Below, piece after piece: positions 26,519-36,891 of a stretch of DNA of 64,000 bases; position 1 is the first letter of the stretch; each line of letters begins with the position of its first letter. Below the pieces are notes generated by a model, which saw only the letters and a list, made by a program, of their open reading frames with translations, had not been told where the DNA came from and ran no database searches. The DNA is taken from assembly GCA_950096615.1 (NCBI GenBank), contig CATNCP010000004.1, forward strand, positions 25,678 through 89,677, written 5' to 3'. This DNA is from an uncultured Kangiella sp. (GTDB lineage: Bacteria; Pseudomonadota; Gammaproteobacteria; Enterobacterales; Kangiellaceae). The position numbers were made by a program, and so were the translations under genes.

Positions 26519-29513
26519 CTTGATGGACTTTATGGCTTTCCAGATACTTCAAAAGTTCTGCCGGAAATAAAGGCTTTGAATACAAGTAACCCTGAACATA
26601 GTCACAACCATAATCCATCAATAACTTTATCTGCTCCATAGTCTCCACACCTTCCACCACAGACTTAAGATTAAAGCTCTTTGCCAAGCGTAAAATATTC
26701 TCAACAATAACATTGTTGTCGACCCCATGCTCATGGGAAGGTTCCGCTTGCCCCAGTTTATCAATAAAGGACTTATCTACTTTGACTTTAGCTACAGGAA
26801 GATTTGCCAGTAGACTGATAGACGAATAACCAGTACCAAAGTCATCCAGGGCTATGGCAATCCCCATGTCTTTTAACTGGGTGAGTATTTCCTTTGACTT
26901 CTCAGTATCGATCATGGCAGCACTTTCGGTTACTTCAATGCCAATATGGTTGGATGACACACCGTACTTCTCTTGAAGTGACTTCAAAGTGCTTATTAAG
27001 TTATCTCTTAGAAAATCTTTAGGGGAGATATTAACGGCAACTTTTAGGTGTTGACCTAGCGTTTTCCACTCTTTAATTTGCTTAATCGCTGACTCTATTA
27101 CCCAATCTGTGAGCGAGTGTATTAAATGACTTTCCTCGGCAATATCAATAATCTTATCCGGAGAAATATATCCAAGCTGTGGGTGCTCCCACCTCAACAG
27201 CGCTTCTAAATAATGCACTTTCCCAGTGTGAGGAGAAAGGACTGGTTGATACGCTAAGGAAAATTGGTCTAAATCAATGGCGTGAATAATATTTTTCTCA
27301 AGCCTAAAGCGTTCCTTAGCATTGACGGTTTCGCTTTGATGATAGAATGAAAAAGGCTCAGTTCCACGTTTTAGTTGCTTAACCGTATTCTCGGCTAAAA
27401 CTAGTAACTTCTCAGCATTGCCAGCATCTTGTGGGTACGAAACGATTCCTGCTCTGATAGTGATTTTCACATCATGACCGTTAATGGATACCATGTTGTG
27501 GTAAGCAGACATAATGTCTTCAATAATCTTTGTGATGCTTAGGTTGTCCGCATCAAGAAGAACAGCCGCGAATTCGTCGTCACCGGCTCGAGACAGAAAA
27601 CCAAAAGATTCGCTATGGCTTTCTAATGTTTTAGAGACCTGTTTAATGACCTCATCACCAACAAGGTTTCCATGAGCATTGTTTATCAAATGCAGCTTCA
27701 CGATATCAAAATAAATTAATGACAAGGTTTCAAAGTTATAGCTTTTACTCGACAGTGACTGCTCAAGATATTTGACTAAAGAACTGCGGTTAGGCAATTC
27801 GGTTAATTGATCGTAATAGGATAAACGGTGCAAGGACATCTCAGACAATTTTCTGAGACTAATATCTCTAAAATTACTGATGACGCCTCGAACATCTTTA
27901 TCCTGCGATAAGTTAACGAGTGTATTTTCAACCCACACAGGCTCACCGTTCTGCTTTAAAATACGGTACTCTGGAATCCTGACAACATTGTCGGGAACCG
28001 ACATTAGCTGCTCCCAAGCAGACTTTGCAATCAATTGGTCTTCTGGATGAACGAACTCAAGACCGTGCATCCCAATAATATCCTTCTCATGATACCCCAG
28101 TAATTTCTGTGCGCTCACCGATAAAAACTGCAACCGAGCTTTGTCATCATAAAGAGCGATGCCATCAAAAGCATTTTCAACCAAGGACTTATAGTAATGG
28201 TCTCTACGTTGTATCTCTTTTTTCAGTTCTCTTCTTTCTGTGATATTCCTAACCGTACCAATTTCCGAAATAGGAGTGCCATCGTCAGCGCGACTAAAGA
28301 CCACGGCATAATTTTGTAAATAGAGATACTTTCCAGACTTGTGCTTTAACCGTGCTTCAGAGAAAACGACACCTCCTTTAGAGGATTGCAGTATGCTCTT
28401 CCCACGCTCCAAAAGCTTAGGTAAGTCGTCTGGATGAACTAATGATAGAAAAATCTCCCAGTTAGATAAGTAGTTTTCAGAATATCCTAGAAGTTTCGAT
28501 AAACGCTTCTGACCCAGTACAAATTCATCGCGTTCCAAATCAAACGTATAAACAATATCAGGCGTGGTTTTTAGTACCTCTCGTAAGAACTCCCTGCTAT
28601 TCTTTAGCTCTAAAAACGAGTCTTCCCGATACTGAGTTTCTCTTGCCGACGTAATGTAAGTGTTATCACTTTGTCGATTTATCGCTAATTCATATTCTTT
28701 TTTAGCACCGCCCACGGGGGTATATACAACATTCAGGATTGTCGAAGAGTGGCATGTAGCATTTTTATAGTAAGGTAAAGTACTAGCGCCTTCGGCGGTT
28801 GTCTCAAAGAGCTGTATTTTTTGCCCAGTCAGCTCACTCTTCGAAGCACCAAGCAACAGTGAACCACTGTAATTAACATCAACAATTTTGCAGGAGTTAT
28901 CGAGCACAAATACCGGATCAACGAGATTATCAATAATGGCTCTTTGTTGAGCTTCTTTATTGAGAATGTCTTGATTATGGTGCTGAAGTTGATACAGCTT
29001 GTCTCCAAGCTCTTCTGCTTCAAACATTTGACGGAAGTGAATAGATGTCAAGCTTGCAACAGACTCGACTAACTCTTTATGTGAGTCGGTAAAATAACCG
29101 CTTCGCTCATCCTCCATATCAATAACGCCGAGTAGTTGATTATTGTACATAATCGGTACAGTCAGCTCTGAGCAAGTGTTATCCAGATACTGCAGCCAAT
29201 AATCACAGTCCTTACAGTCTGCTATAACAATGGTTTCTTGATTTTTAGCAGAATGTCCGACTACGCCGGCGCCAGTCATAATTGGCTTTAATTTAAAGGA
29301 TGGCTGGGTATCGCGACTCGCATAAGAAATGCAAATTAGCTGGTGATGGGCAGGCTCAAAACGAAACAAAGCACAGTCAAAGCTTTTGATATGAGAATAT
29401 AAAGCTTTAACGATAATATCAGCACTCTGTTGTACTGACAGACTATTTAAAAGCTTCCTCGAAAGCCCGAACAGTAGCTTTTGGTGGTTAGTGAAGGTTT
29501 TTTCTTTTTCCAT
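26508..29513 (-). CDS. GAF-PAS-GGDEF-EAL cyclic di-GMP signalling protein
   Basis: A 1001-aa cytoplasmic sensor. Order: GAF (about 20-165), PAS (about 190-290), PAS_3-like (about 315-435), PAS (about 445-560), GGDEF (about 570-725) and EAL (about 740-995). The GGDEF site reads AGDDEF, so cyclase activity is doubtful. The EAL domain keeps EALLRW, DDFGTGYSS and VEGVETMEQ and is probably an active phosphodiesterase. The ATG at 29513 (MEKEKTF) is preferred over 29534 because GGGGAG lies 6 nt before it. No TM segment. It is 33 nt downstream of the PdsS-like kinase gene. Confidence 0.9.
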   Translation of the reverse strand: MEKEKTFTNHQKLLFGLSRKLLNSLSVQQSADIIVKALYSHIKSFDCALFRFEPAHHQLICISYASRDTQPSFKLKPIMTGAGVVGHSAKNQETIVIADCKDCDYWLQYLDNTCSELTVPIMYNNQLLGVIDMEDERSGYFTDSHKELVESVASLTSIHFRQMFEAEELGDKLYQLQHHNQDILNKEAQQRAIIDNLVDPVFVLDNSCKIVDVNYSGSLLLGASKSELTGQKIQLFETTAEGASTLPYYKNATCHSSTILNVVYTPVGGAKKEYELAINRQSDNTYITSARETQYREDSFLELKNSREFLREVLKTTPDIVYTFDLERDEFVLGQKRLSKLLGYSENYLSNWEIFLSLVHPDDLPKLLERGKSILQSSKGGVVFSEARLKHKSGKYLYLQNYAVVFSRADDGTPISEIGTVRNITERRELKKEIQRRDHYYKSLVENAFDGIALYDDKARLQFLSVSAQKLLGYHEKDIIGMHGLEFVHPEDQLIAKSAWEQLMSVPDNVVRIPEYRILKQNGEPVWVENTLVNLSQDKDVRGVISNFRDISLRKLSEMSLHRLSYYDQLTELPNRSSLVKYLEQSLSSKSYNFETLSLIYFDIVKLHLINNAHGNLVGDEVIKQVSKTLESHSESFGFLSRAGDDEFAAVLLDADNLSITKIIEDIMSAYHNMVSINGHDVKITIRAGIVSYPQDAGNAEKLLVLAENTVKQLKRGTEPFSFYHQSETVNAKERFRLEKNIIHAIDLDQFSLAYQPVLSPHTGKVHYLEALLRWEHPQLGYISPDKIIDIAEESHLIHSLTDWVIESAIKQIKEWKTLGQHLKVAVNISPKDFLRDNLISTLKSLQEKYGVSSNHIGIEVTESAAMIDTEKSKEILTQLKDMGIAIALDDFGTGYSSISLLANLPVAKVKVDKSFIDKLGQAEPSHEHGVDNNVIVENILRLAKSFNLKSVVEGVETMEQIKLLMDYGCDYVQGYLYSKPLFPAELLKYLESHKVHQVTD

Positions 29514-29546
29514 AAAGTCTCCCCACACCATCATAGTTCAGAAAAC

Positions 29547-31547
29547 TTAATCGGTAAAATATTTATTCTTCCAACTTATCACAATACTCACGCCCCCTTG
29601 ATCAGGGTGATTCTTTGCAACAATGTGACCATTATGAAAATTTGCAATAAGTTTTGCTAAGTATAAACCCAGTCCTAGGTGTCCGCCAGAATTTTTTCGG
29701 CTTGAATGCATCAAGCTAAACACTGACTTTAATGCTTTTCTTTCAATGGTTGCACCGCGGTTACTCACTTCAAAAACCAAACGAGAATCTTCTTCTTTTA
29801 ATTTAAAGGTAATTGGAGCTGATTTGTTATCAAAGTCGACAGCATTGGTAATTAACTTATCTACCATTTGAACAAAAAGATCGCGTGACCCTTTTAGTTC
29901 TACTTCTTCAATATCTGACAGATATTCGAAACGGTGTTCAGGCCAGTTGGTTGCATAAGCTCGAGTTAGATCTTTTAATACCGTTGAGACTTCAAAAGTA
30001 TGCTTTTCTGCGCTTTTTATGGCTTGCTCTAAACGTGTCGCTTCGCTAAGACGGCTTAAGGTTTGACTCAAGCGACTAGCGCCAGACTGAGCCGTTTGTA
30101 ACATCTGGGCATCAAGCTCCGATAAGTTTTCTATACTTAAATTATCCAAAGAACTTCGGATGATAGCGATTGGAGTACGCAGCTCATGGTTGAGTCTCGC
30201 CACTAACTTCTCTTGATAGTCATGATGCTGTTTCAAGCGAGTCGTAAGGTGTGAAAAAGTATTCGTAAGGTCGGCCACTTCGTCGTCATAATACTCTTCA
30301 CGCTGAATAACGTGACGTATTTGCCCTTGCTCAGATACAGCTTCTTCTGTGATATCACGAAGTTCAACAATTCGACGACTGTAATCTTTACTTGAGCGGT
30401 ATAGCCACCACACCATTAACACCCAAAATAGCAGCATTAATAAAAGCATTCGCAACCAAAAGTCGCGAAGGTACAGCTTTTGGTTAATGGCGGACGACTC
30501 AAGAATTAATGCACCGACAACTTGCTCCCCATCATACAAGGGCTCTAGAACCCGTGAGTAAGCCGCTAACTCTCCCTCATTAATGAGTTGTTCTTGTGCT
30601 TTTCCTAAAAGAGTTTTATCAAGTTCCTCACTTGAAAGACTCACTTTACTGCCTCTTGTTATGATTGGGCTGAGATCATTGACCCACAACCTATTCCGCC
30701 AATGGCCCTTTATATCTTGATGTGGTTGCCCATAACTATAGACAATATCGCCAGATAGATTAGTGACCATAACTCGGTAATCATCAGCATCAAGGCGAGA
30801 TAAAGCCCCAACACTTAACATACTATTCAGCGCGACTTGTTCGAAATTGGTAAAAGAATAGAGACCTTGCAACTGTGGCGATGGTTGAGCGCCATCAGCG
30901 TCGTGTATCTCAGCGCCGAACATAGCGCCAATTAGTTCACGTGGAAGTCGAATTTCTAGCTGATAGCCTTTGGTCGACTCTTGCCATACTGCATACACAG
31001 AGCTTACTTCACGAAAACCATTACTGGTTTGACGCAAAGCCGCTACTCGGCCTGGTGCTAAGGGAGAAAACTGCAAACGGAAACCATCTAATTGCAACTC
31101 AACTTTGTCAGACAACCCCGTCATGTCCAAATTTTTGCGGTATACAATATCGTCATCTTCAACCGTAAACAGCAGAAACAAGTGCTGTTGATCTTCGACT
31201 AAACTGAGTTCGGCGGTTTGTCCAAAGTTTTGAATATTCGTTGCAAAAGCATGGTAGGGATACCACTCATCTGAAAAGCCATCAACCAGAATGCCCGTTT
31301 CGCGCAAAGCAACTTGCAACGTAGGCTTGAGTCCATCAGTATCGAGTTTTTGCCTAAAATTATTATCATGCTGAATCAACTGCTCAAAAAAGCTTCGTAA
31401 ATTATTCGCCTGCTGAACCGTTTGTTGGAAATTATCCTTTTCTAAGTCGCTCTCAAACTTACTATCAATCAGCCAACTCGCTAGCGGGATCAGCAAGAAT
31501 ACGCAGCTAATTAATAGTATTCGCCACTTGAGAGATAAAGACTTCAT
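29547..31547 (-). CDS. pdsS: PdsS-like sensor histidine kinase (dedicated sortase system type)
   Basis: A 666-aa inner-membrane kinase. A first TM helix (about 8-27) is followed by a large periplasmic domain of about 340 residues, a second TM (about 367-388), HAMP, HisKA with NHELRTPIAI (His about 450) and HATPase with GGHLGLGLYLAKL. The size and periplasmic part, together with the adjacent regulator, resemble the proteobacterial dedicated sortase system kinase PdsS. No sortase or pdsO gene is present nearby. It is 14 nt downstream of the regulator gene. Confidence 0.75.
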   Translation of the reverse strand: MKSLSLKWRILLISCVFLLIPLASWLIDSKFESDLEKDNFQQTVQQANNLRSFFEQLIQHDNNFRQKLDTDGLKPTLQVALRETGILVDGFSDEWYPYHAFATNIQNFGQTAELSLVEDQQHLFLLFTVEDDDIVYRKNLDMTGLSDKVELQLDGFRLQFSPLAPGRVAALRQTSNGFREVSSVYAVWQESTKGYQLEIRLPRELIGAMFGAEIHDADGAQPSPQLQGLYSFTNFEQVALNSMLSVGALSRLDADDYRVMVTNLSGDIVYSYGQPHQDIKGHWRNRLWVNDLSPIITRGSKVSLSSEELDKTLLGKAQEQLINEGELAAYSRVLEPLYDGEQVVGALILESSAINQKLYLRDFWLRMLLLMLLFWVLMVWWLYRSSKDYSRRIVELRDITEEAVSEQGQIRHVIQREEYYDDEVADLTNTFSHLTTRLKQHHDYQEKLVARLNHELRTPIAIIRSSLDNLSIENLSELDAQMLQTAQSGASRLSQTLSRLSEATRLEQAIKSAEKHTFEVSTVLKDLTRAYATNWPEHRFEYLSDIEEVELKGSRDLFVQMVDKLITNAVDFDNKSAPITFKLKEEDSRLVFEVSNRGATIERKALKSVFSLMHSSRKNSGGHLGLGLYLAKLIANFHNGHIVAKNHPDQGGVSIVISWKNKYFTD

Positions 31548-31561
31548 TGTGTCCGCTATAC

Positions 31562-32254
31562 CTAAGCTTGATTCCAGCGATAGCCCATACCGTAAACGGT
31601 TTCTATCGAGTCAAACTCTTTATCAATGCGTTGGAACTTTTGACGGATTCGTTTGATGTGTGAGGTAATGGTGCTGTCGTCAACCACGGCTTTTACCGCC
31701 TGCATCAATTGCTCTCGGTTTTTAACATGACCTGGACGTGAAACCAAAGCATTAACAATCCAAAACTCACTGACCGTTAAATCAACTAATTGCCCACTCC
31801 ATTTCACACTTAAACGCTCATTGTCGATTTCTAGCGAACCAACTTCGTGGATCGCATTAGCATTAGGTGTGGTTTGTAGCGAATCTAAACGTCTAAACAA
31901 CGCTGAAATTCGTGCAAGAAGATGCGGCAAACTAATGTCTTTGGTTAAATAATCATCAGCCCCGAGTCGTAGGCCAGAAATAATATCAAGATCACTATCT
32001 AAAGCAGTAAGGAAAATAATCGGTAACTGGGTGGACTTTTGACGCAAGCTACGGCAGATCTCGAAACCGGCTTCTTGCTCATTTCCAAGACCGATATCCA
32101 GCAACACCAAGTCCGGCAAACGATTAGCAAAAGCAGTTTCAGCTTCTTGTTTGGTTTCATAAACCACTACCTCATAACCTGACTTTTTCAGCGCCATACT
32201 GTAGTTTTGTTGTAATAACGGCTCATCTTCTACCACTGCAATTCGCTTACTCAT
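31562..32254 (-). CDS. pdsR: PdsR-like response regulator (OmpR family)
   Basis: A 230-aa protein with a receiver domain (1-120: phospho-acceptor Asp in LVLLDIGLGNE, Lys in LTKDISLPH) and a winged-helix output domain (about 135-228, ending VYGMGYRW). The segment DIGLGNE...GLRLGADDYLTKDIS matches what I recall of the dedicated sortase system regulator PdsR. It is the first gene of a three-gene signalling operon with the kinase and the GAF-PAS-GGDEF-EAL protein. Confidence 0.8.
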   Translation of the reverse strand: MSKRIAVVEDEPLLQQNYSMALKKSGYEVVVYETKQEAETAFANRLPDLVLLDIGLGNEQEAGFEICRSLRQKSTQLPIIFLTALDSDLDIISGLRLGADDYLTKDISLPHLLARISALFRRLDSLQTTPNANAIHEVGSLEIDNERLSVKWSGQLVDLTVSEFWIVNALVSRPGHVKNREQLMQAVKAVVDDSTITSHIKRIRQKFQRIDKEFDSIETVYGMGYRWNQA

Positions 32255-32346
32255 GGAATTTCCTAATTTTTCACTTGTCTACCAGTTAATAGCTAAGTAA
32301 GGTAAAATAACTTTACTCAATAATCCAACCATTTTAAGACTTTTTG

Positions 32347-33102
32347 ATGCAAAACTACCAACCAAACGATAATTTTCTTCAAGATAAAGTTATATTAGTC
32401 ACAGGCGCAACTGACGGCATTGGTAAAGAAGTTGCCTTAGAGTACGCTAAATATGGCGCAACCGTCGTTCTACTCTCTCGGGATACTCGCAAGTTAGAGA
32501 GGGTTTATGACGAGATTGAAGGCCTGGGTTACCCACAGCCAGCCTACTTACCGGTCAACTTACAAGACAACACGCCAGAAACTTATCAAAAAGTTGCTGA
32601 GGTCATCGAAAAAGAGTTTGGTCGTCTAGATGGTTTGCTTCATAACGCTGGAGATTTGGGTCTGTTAAGTCCTTATGAACATTTTGATGATGAGACTTGG
32701 TTCCGCGTGATGCAAATCAACGTTAATGCCCCGTTCTTACTGACCAAATACTGTATTCCTTTACTTAAAAAGTCTGAAAGCTCCTCATTAGTATTCACGT
32801 CTTCTGGTGTTGGTCGTCAAGGCCGAGCTTATTGGGGTGCTTATGCGGCCTCTAAATTTGCGAATGAAGGTATGATGCAGACACTAGCTGATGAGCTAGA
32901 AAATAGTGTTATTCGAGTAAACAGCCTTAATCCAGGCGCAACCCGCACCAAGATGCGAGCAAATGCTTATCCTGGCGAAGACCCAGAGACACTACCAACG
33001 CCTCAAGATATTATGCCTGCATACTTGTGGCTGATGGACTCTGCCTCGGCTAAAGCCAATGGCGAAGCGATTAATGCACGAGACTTTATCAAAAAGTCCT
33101 GA
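32347..33102 (+). CDS. yciK: SDR-family oxidoreductase YciK
   Basis: A 251-aa short-chain dehydrogenase/reductase. Cofactor motif TGATDGIGKE (about 20), the NAG motif HNAGDLG, catalytic Ser in TSSGVGRQG and YxxxK in YAASK. It is the YciK type. It starts at ATG 32347, next to a TTG at 32344. In pseudomonads it directly follows mupP; here a 5.8-kb signalling block separates the two. The substrate is unknown. Confidence 0.9.
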   Translation: MQNYQPNDNFLQDKVILVTGATDGIGKEVALEYAKYGATVVLLSRDTRKLERVYDEIEGLGYPQPAYLPVNLQDNTPETYQKVAEVIEKEFGRLDGLLHNAGDLGLLSPYEHFDDETWFRVMQINVNAPFLLTKYCIPLLKKSESSSLVFTSSGVGRQGRAYWGAYAASKFANEGMMQTLADELENSVIRVNSLNPGATRTKMRANAYPGEDPETLPTPQDIMPAYLWLMDSASAKANGEAINARDFIKKS

Positions 33103-33120
33103 TTTTAAGGTAATACTTTT

Positions 33121-34677
33121 TTGAAGAACCAACATCTTCATCAGGCAGCATCCGTAGACTCTGTAAACTCAGAGTCCATCCCGCCTATTCAGTTTGCCGC
33201 AATTGACTTGGGGTCAAACAGTTTCCACTTGGCCATCGCAGAATTTGATGGGCATACTCTGCGTGTCATCGGACGACTCAAAGAAAAAGTACAGCTGGCT
33301 GCAGGGCTCGATAGTAAGGATATGCTGTCGGATGAGGCCATTGAACGTGGAGTAAACTGTTTAAAACTATTTGCCGAACGTATTCAAGACATTGATCGCC
33401 AATACGTCACTGTGGTTGGCACCTATACACTTCGCAAAGCCGTCAATGTTTCTGAGTTTGTGAAAAAGGCTGAAGCAATCCTCAGTCACAACATCGATAT
33501 ACTTCCCGGTCGAGAAGAAGCGCGACTCATATACGATGGCGTCTCTCATAACCATCCTGATTTAAAGCGCGCCTTAGTAATCGATATTGGAGGCGGAAGC
33601 ACTGAAATCATACTGGGTGAACAGTTTGAACCTGAGGTGTTAGACAGCCTGGGCATTGGTTGTGTTACCACTAAAAAGTTCTTCCCCGATAACAAAATAA
33701 CCGAAGAAAATTTCAATCAAGCAGTCATTAATGCCTCTATTGGAGTTTCAGAAGTTAAGAAATTCTACCGTTCAGGCAACTGGGAGCATTGCTTAGGCTC
33801 TTCAGGCAGTATTGAGTCCGTCTATAAAGTTTTGGCCAACCTAAATCTGGCTCAAGGCTTTATGACGTTTGAACATTTGAAATTCCTAAAGCAAAAGCTG
33901 ATAGATATCGGTGACTTTGAAAACATCAACTTTTCAGGACTTACGGAAAGTCGTAAAAGCACCTTTACTTGTGGCGTCGCTATTTTATACGGCCTTTTTG
34001 AAACTCTAGAAATAGACAAAATGCATATCGCAGATGCTTCTCTGCGCGAAGGGATTTTGTTGGAGCTTACCGAAGAGCTGAAAGGCAACGATATACGCCA
34101 TCAAACCGCGGTAAGTCTGATGAAGCGCTTTAATGTTGATCATGACCACGCTAGCCAAGTTCAACAGAGTGCACAACTGATATTCGATCAAACTGCGGAT
34201 TTGTGGGGAATCTACGATCCTATTTACAAAAACTACCTTGATTGGGCATGCCAGTTACACGAAGTAGGTCTTTCAATTAGCTTTTCTAAACTCCGCATGC
34301 ATAGCGCTTATATCGTACAGTACGGCGACATGCCTGGCTTTAGTCAGCAAACCAAAGACTCCTTAGCGGCCATTATTGCAAACCAGAAGAAAAAGCTTTT
34401 TATCGAACAGTTAGAACATAAATACGACGAACAAGACGCTTTATTATCAGTTGTGCTCATCCTGCGATTGGCCATACTGTTTAATGTAAAGCGTGACGCT
34501 CATAATATTGAAGAGCTGACATTCAAAGCTTCCGATCAGCACAAAATGATCATAACTATTCCAGCATCTTGGGCAAAAGAGCATCAGCTAATCATCGCAG
34601 AGTTGAGACGAGAAGCGGCCTATTTAGATTACCATGGAATATCTTTAGAAGTAGACATTATAAAGTCCGCTTCATAA
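33121..34677 (+). CDS. ppx: exopolyphosphatase Ppx/GppA family
   Basis: A 518-aa ASKHA-fold phosphatase. AAIDLGSNSFHLAIAEF (about 27-43) and VIDIGGGSTEI (about 155) are the two phosphate-binding motifs; a C-terminal HD-like helical domain follows (about 325-510). It removes terminal phosphate from polyphosphate or pppGpp. It starts with TTG after AAGG. Its stop codon abuts the end of the convergent ppk1, so the synthesis and degradation genes lie tail to tail. Confidence 0.92.
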   Translation: MKNQHLHQAASVDSVNSESIPPIQFAAIDLGSNSFHLAIAEFDGHTLRVIGRLKEKVQLAAGLDSKDMLSDEAIERGVNCLKLFAERIQDIDRQYVTVVGTYTLRKAVNVSEFVKKAEAILSHNIDILPGREEARLIYDGVSHNHPDLKRALVIDIGGGSTEIILGEQFEPEVLDSLGIGCVTTKKFFPDNKITEENFNQAVINASIGVSEVKKFYRSGNWEHCLGSSGSIESVYKVLANLNLAQGFMTFEHLKFLKQKLIDIGDFENINFSGLTESRKSTFTCGVAILYGLFETLEIDKMHIADASLREGILLELTEELKGNDIRHQTAVSLMKRFNVDHDHASQVQQSAQLIFDQTADLWGIYDPIYKNYLDWACQLHEVGLSISFSKLRMHSAYIVQYGDMPGFSQQTKDSLAAIIANQKKKLFIEQLEHKYDEQDALLSVVLILRLAILFNVKRDAHNIEELTFKASDQHKMIITIPASWAKEHQLIIAELRREAAYLDYHGISLEVDIIKSAS

Positions 34678-36822
34678 CTAATCTGACAAACGCTCCAGAA
34701 GTTGCTGCTGTACTTTAGGTTTAGTTTTCTCTGTGCGATGCAATCGATATTCACCGCTCGATTCTAAAATCCAACTCTGCTCAGTATCTTTGAGCATCAA
34801 GTCTAACTCCTTGAGCATACGCTTCTTGATATCGGCCTGTAATATAGGAAAGCAGGTCTCAACACGATGATAAAGATTTCGTTCCATCCAGTCTGCTGAT
34901 GCAGCGTAAAGGTTCTCTTCACCATCGTTATAGAAATAATAAACTCTGGAGTGCTCCAAAAACCGACCTATGATTGAGCGGACTCTGATGTTCTCAGAAA
35001 CGCCCTTTATCCCCGGAGATAAACAACAGACCCCTCGTACAATGAGCTCAACACTGACTCCAGCAATAGAGGCACGGTATAGAGCCTCTATCAACGACTG
35101 ATCGGTTAATGAATTAAGCTTAATCACCATCCGAGCTTTTTTGCCGGCTAGCGCATTCTGCGTTTCTCGATCAACAGCGGCCAACAGATTTTTATGTAGC
35201 GTAAAAGGCGCATGCCATAACTGATTAAGCTCATACACCTTACCCATTCCAGTTAACTGCTGGAATACACGGTGCACATCCTCACAGATATCAAGATTGC
35301 TTGTTAGTAAGCTATAATCGGTATAAAGCCTTGCATTACCAGCATGATAATTCCCTGTACCTAGGTGGACAAAGCGCGACAACTTCTTGCTTTTTTCATC
35401 TTTACGCACAACCAACGTCATCTTGGCGTGAGTCTTATATCCTACAACCCCGTAGACGACTAACACACCAGCTTCTTGTAGCTTTTGCGCCAGCTCAATA
35501 TTATCGGCCTCATCAAAACGGGCTCTTAACTCAACAACGGCAGTCACTTCCTTGCCAGAATGAGAAGCCTCGATCAAAGCCTCAACAATCGCAGAGTGAC
35601 TTCCGGTACGATACAAGGTCTGCTTGATTGCTAGTACTGAGGGATCAGTAGCAGCCTGACGAACCAGATCGACAACCGGCTGAAAGCTTTGGTAAGGATG
35701 ATGAAGAAGGATATCGCGCTCAGCCATAACTTCAAACACACCGCGGCGTGCGATTTCACCAGGCACCTTTGGAGTAAAGCCACTAAACTTTAAATCAGGC
35801 CGCTCAACGAGCTCAGGCAAAGACATCAAGCGATTGAGGTTAACCGGGCCATCAACTCGATACAGTTCTTCAGGGGTCAAGTTACATTTCTGGAGCAGGA
35901 AGTTAACAATTTTATTGGGGCATGACTTTCCTACTTCCAATCTCACTGCAGCACCAAAATTTCGCGACTGAAGTTCACGCTTTAATGCGCTGGCTAAGTC
36001 CTCAATAGAGCCCTCTTCTAGTAGTAAGTGGCTATCTCGGGTCAAGCGAAACTGATAGCAACCATGAATATCCATGCCAGGGAATAAATCTTCAGCAAAC
36101 TCTGATATCACTGAGGAAAGGTAAACAAAGTTATGTTCTTTTGAACCGCCGACGTTCTCTGGTAGCTCAATGATTCGAGGTAATGACCGCGGCATATGCA
36201 ACACAGCATATTCTAAGTCACGACCAAAGGCATCATTACCGTGGAGGTGCAATAAGAAGTGTAAACTTTTATTCACCAAGCGCGGAAAAGGATGGGTCAA
36301 GTCTAGGCTGATTGGACTAATAACCGGCATCACTTGCTGTTTAAAATATTTTTTCAGCCACTTGTATTGTTCATCATTCCATTCGTTAGACGGTAAGAAC
36401 TGTATCGACTCTTCGGCCAGCTTCGGCAGTAACTCTTCATTGAAAATTCGATACTGTTCATCGACCAGCTCATGTGCACGTTCATTAATGTCCCTGAGCA
36501 CCTGCTCGGTTGAGGCACCATTCAAACTGGGTTTAGTATCGCCACGAGCTAAGTCATGACGTAACCCAGCCACTCGAACTTCAAAAAACTCATCAAGATT
36601 GTTACTACAAATGAAGATAAAGCGAATACGCTCAAGAAGCGGGATACTTGGATCTAGAGCCTGCTGAAGTACCCGCCAATTAAAGGCTAACAGGCTCAAC
36701 TCTCGGTTAAGGTAATGAGCAGGATCTGTTAGATACATCTTCTTAAGCTTTTCAAACGTTAACTCCTCCACATCTGATGTTGATACATCAGGCTGGGTAA
36801 GTTGGATAGAAGCCTTTTCCAT
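34678..36822 (-). CDS. ppk1: polyphosphate kinase 1
   Basis: A 714-aa membrane-associated enzyme making polyphosphate from ATP. PPK N-terminal motif NRELSLLAFNWRVL (about 39-52), FEVRVAG, middle domain, and the C-terminal PLD-like domains with VHLGTGNYH (phospho-His, about 455) and NLYHRVETC (about 660). The length is typical of PPK1. A Pho-box-like site lies upstream. Confidence 0.96.
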   Translation of the reverse strand: MEKASIQLTQPDVSTSDVEELTFEKLKKMYLTDPAHYLNRELSLLAFNWRVLQQALDPSIPLLERIRFIFICSNNLDEFFEVRVAGLRHDLARGDTKPSLNGASTEQVLRDINERAHELVDEQYRIFNEELLPKLAEESIQFLPSNEWNDEQYKWLKKYFKQQVMPVISPISLDLTHPFPRLVNKSLHFLLHLHGNDAFGRDLEYAVLHMPRSLPRIIELPENVGGSKEHNFVYLSSVISEFAEDLFPGMDIHGCYQFRLTRDSHLLLEEGSIEDLASALKRELQSRNFGAAVRLEVGKSCPNKIVNFLLQKCNLTPEELYRVDGPVNLNRLMSLPELVERPDLKFSGFTPKVPGEIARRGVFEVMAERDILLHHPYQSFQPVVDLVRQAATDPSVLAIKQTLYRTGSHSAIVEALIEASHSGKEVTAVVELRARFDEADNIELAQKLQEAGVLVVYGVVGYKTHAKMTLVVRKDEKSKKLSRFVHLGTGNYHAGNARLYTDYSLLTSNLDICEDVHRVFQQLTGMGKVYELNQLWHAPFTLHKNLLAAVDRETQNALAGKKARMVIKLNSLTDQSLIEALYRASIAGVSVELIVRGVCCLSPGIKGVSENIRVRSIIGRFLEHSRVYYFYNDGEENLYAASADWMERNLYHRVETCFPILQADIKKRMLKELDLMLKDTEQSWILESSGEYRLHRTEKTKPKVQQQLLERLSD

Positions 36823-36891
36823 AAAGATTTGCCGAATCAGGAGTGACCCAGCAAATATAGCAAATCTGCATTACTGTCACACCAAAGTTAT

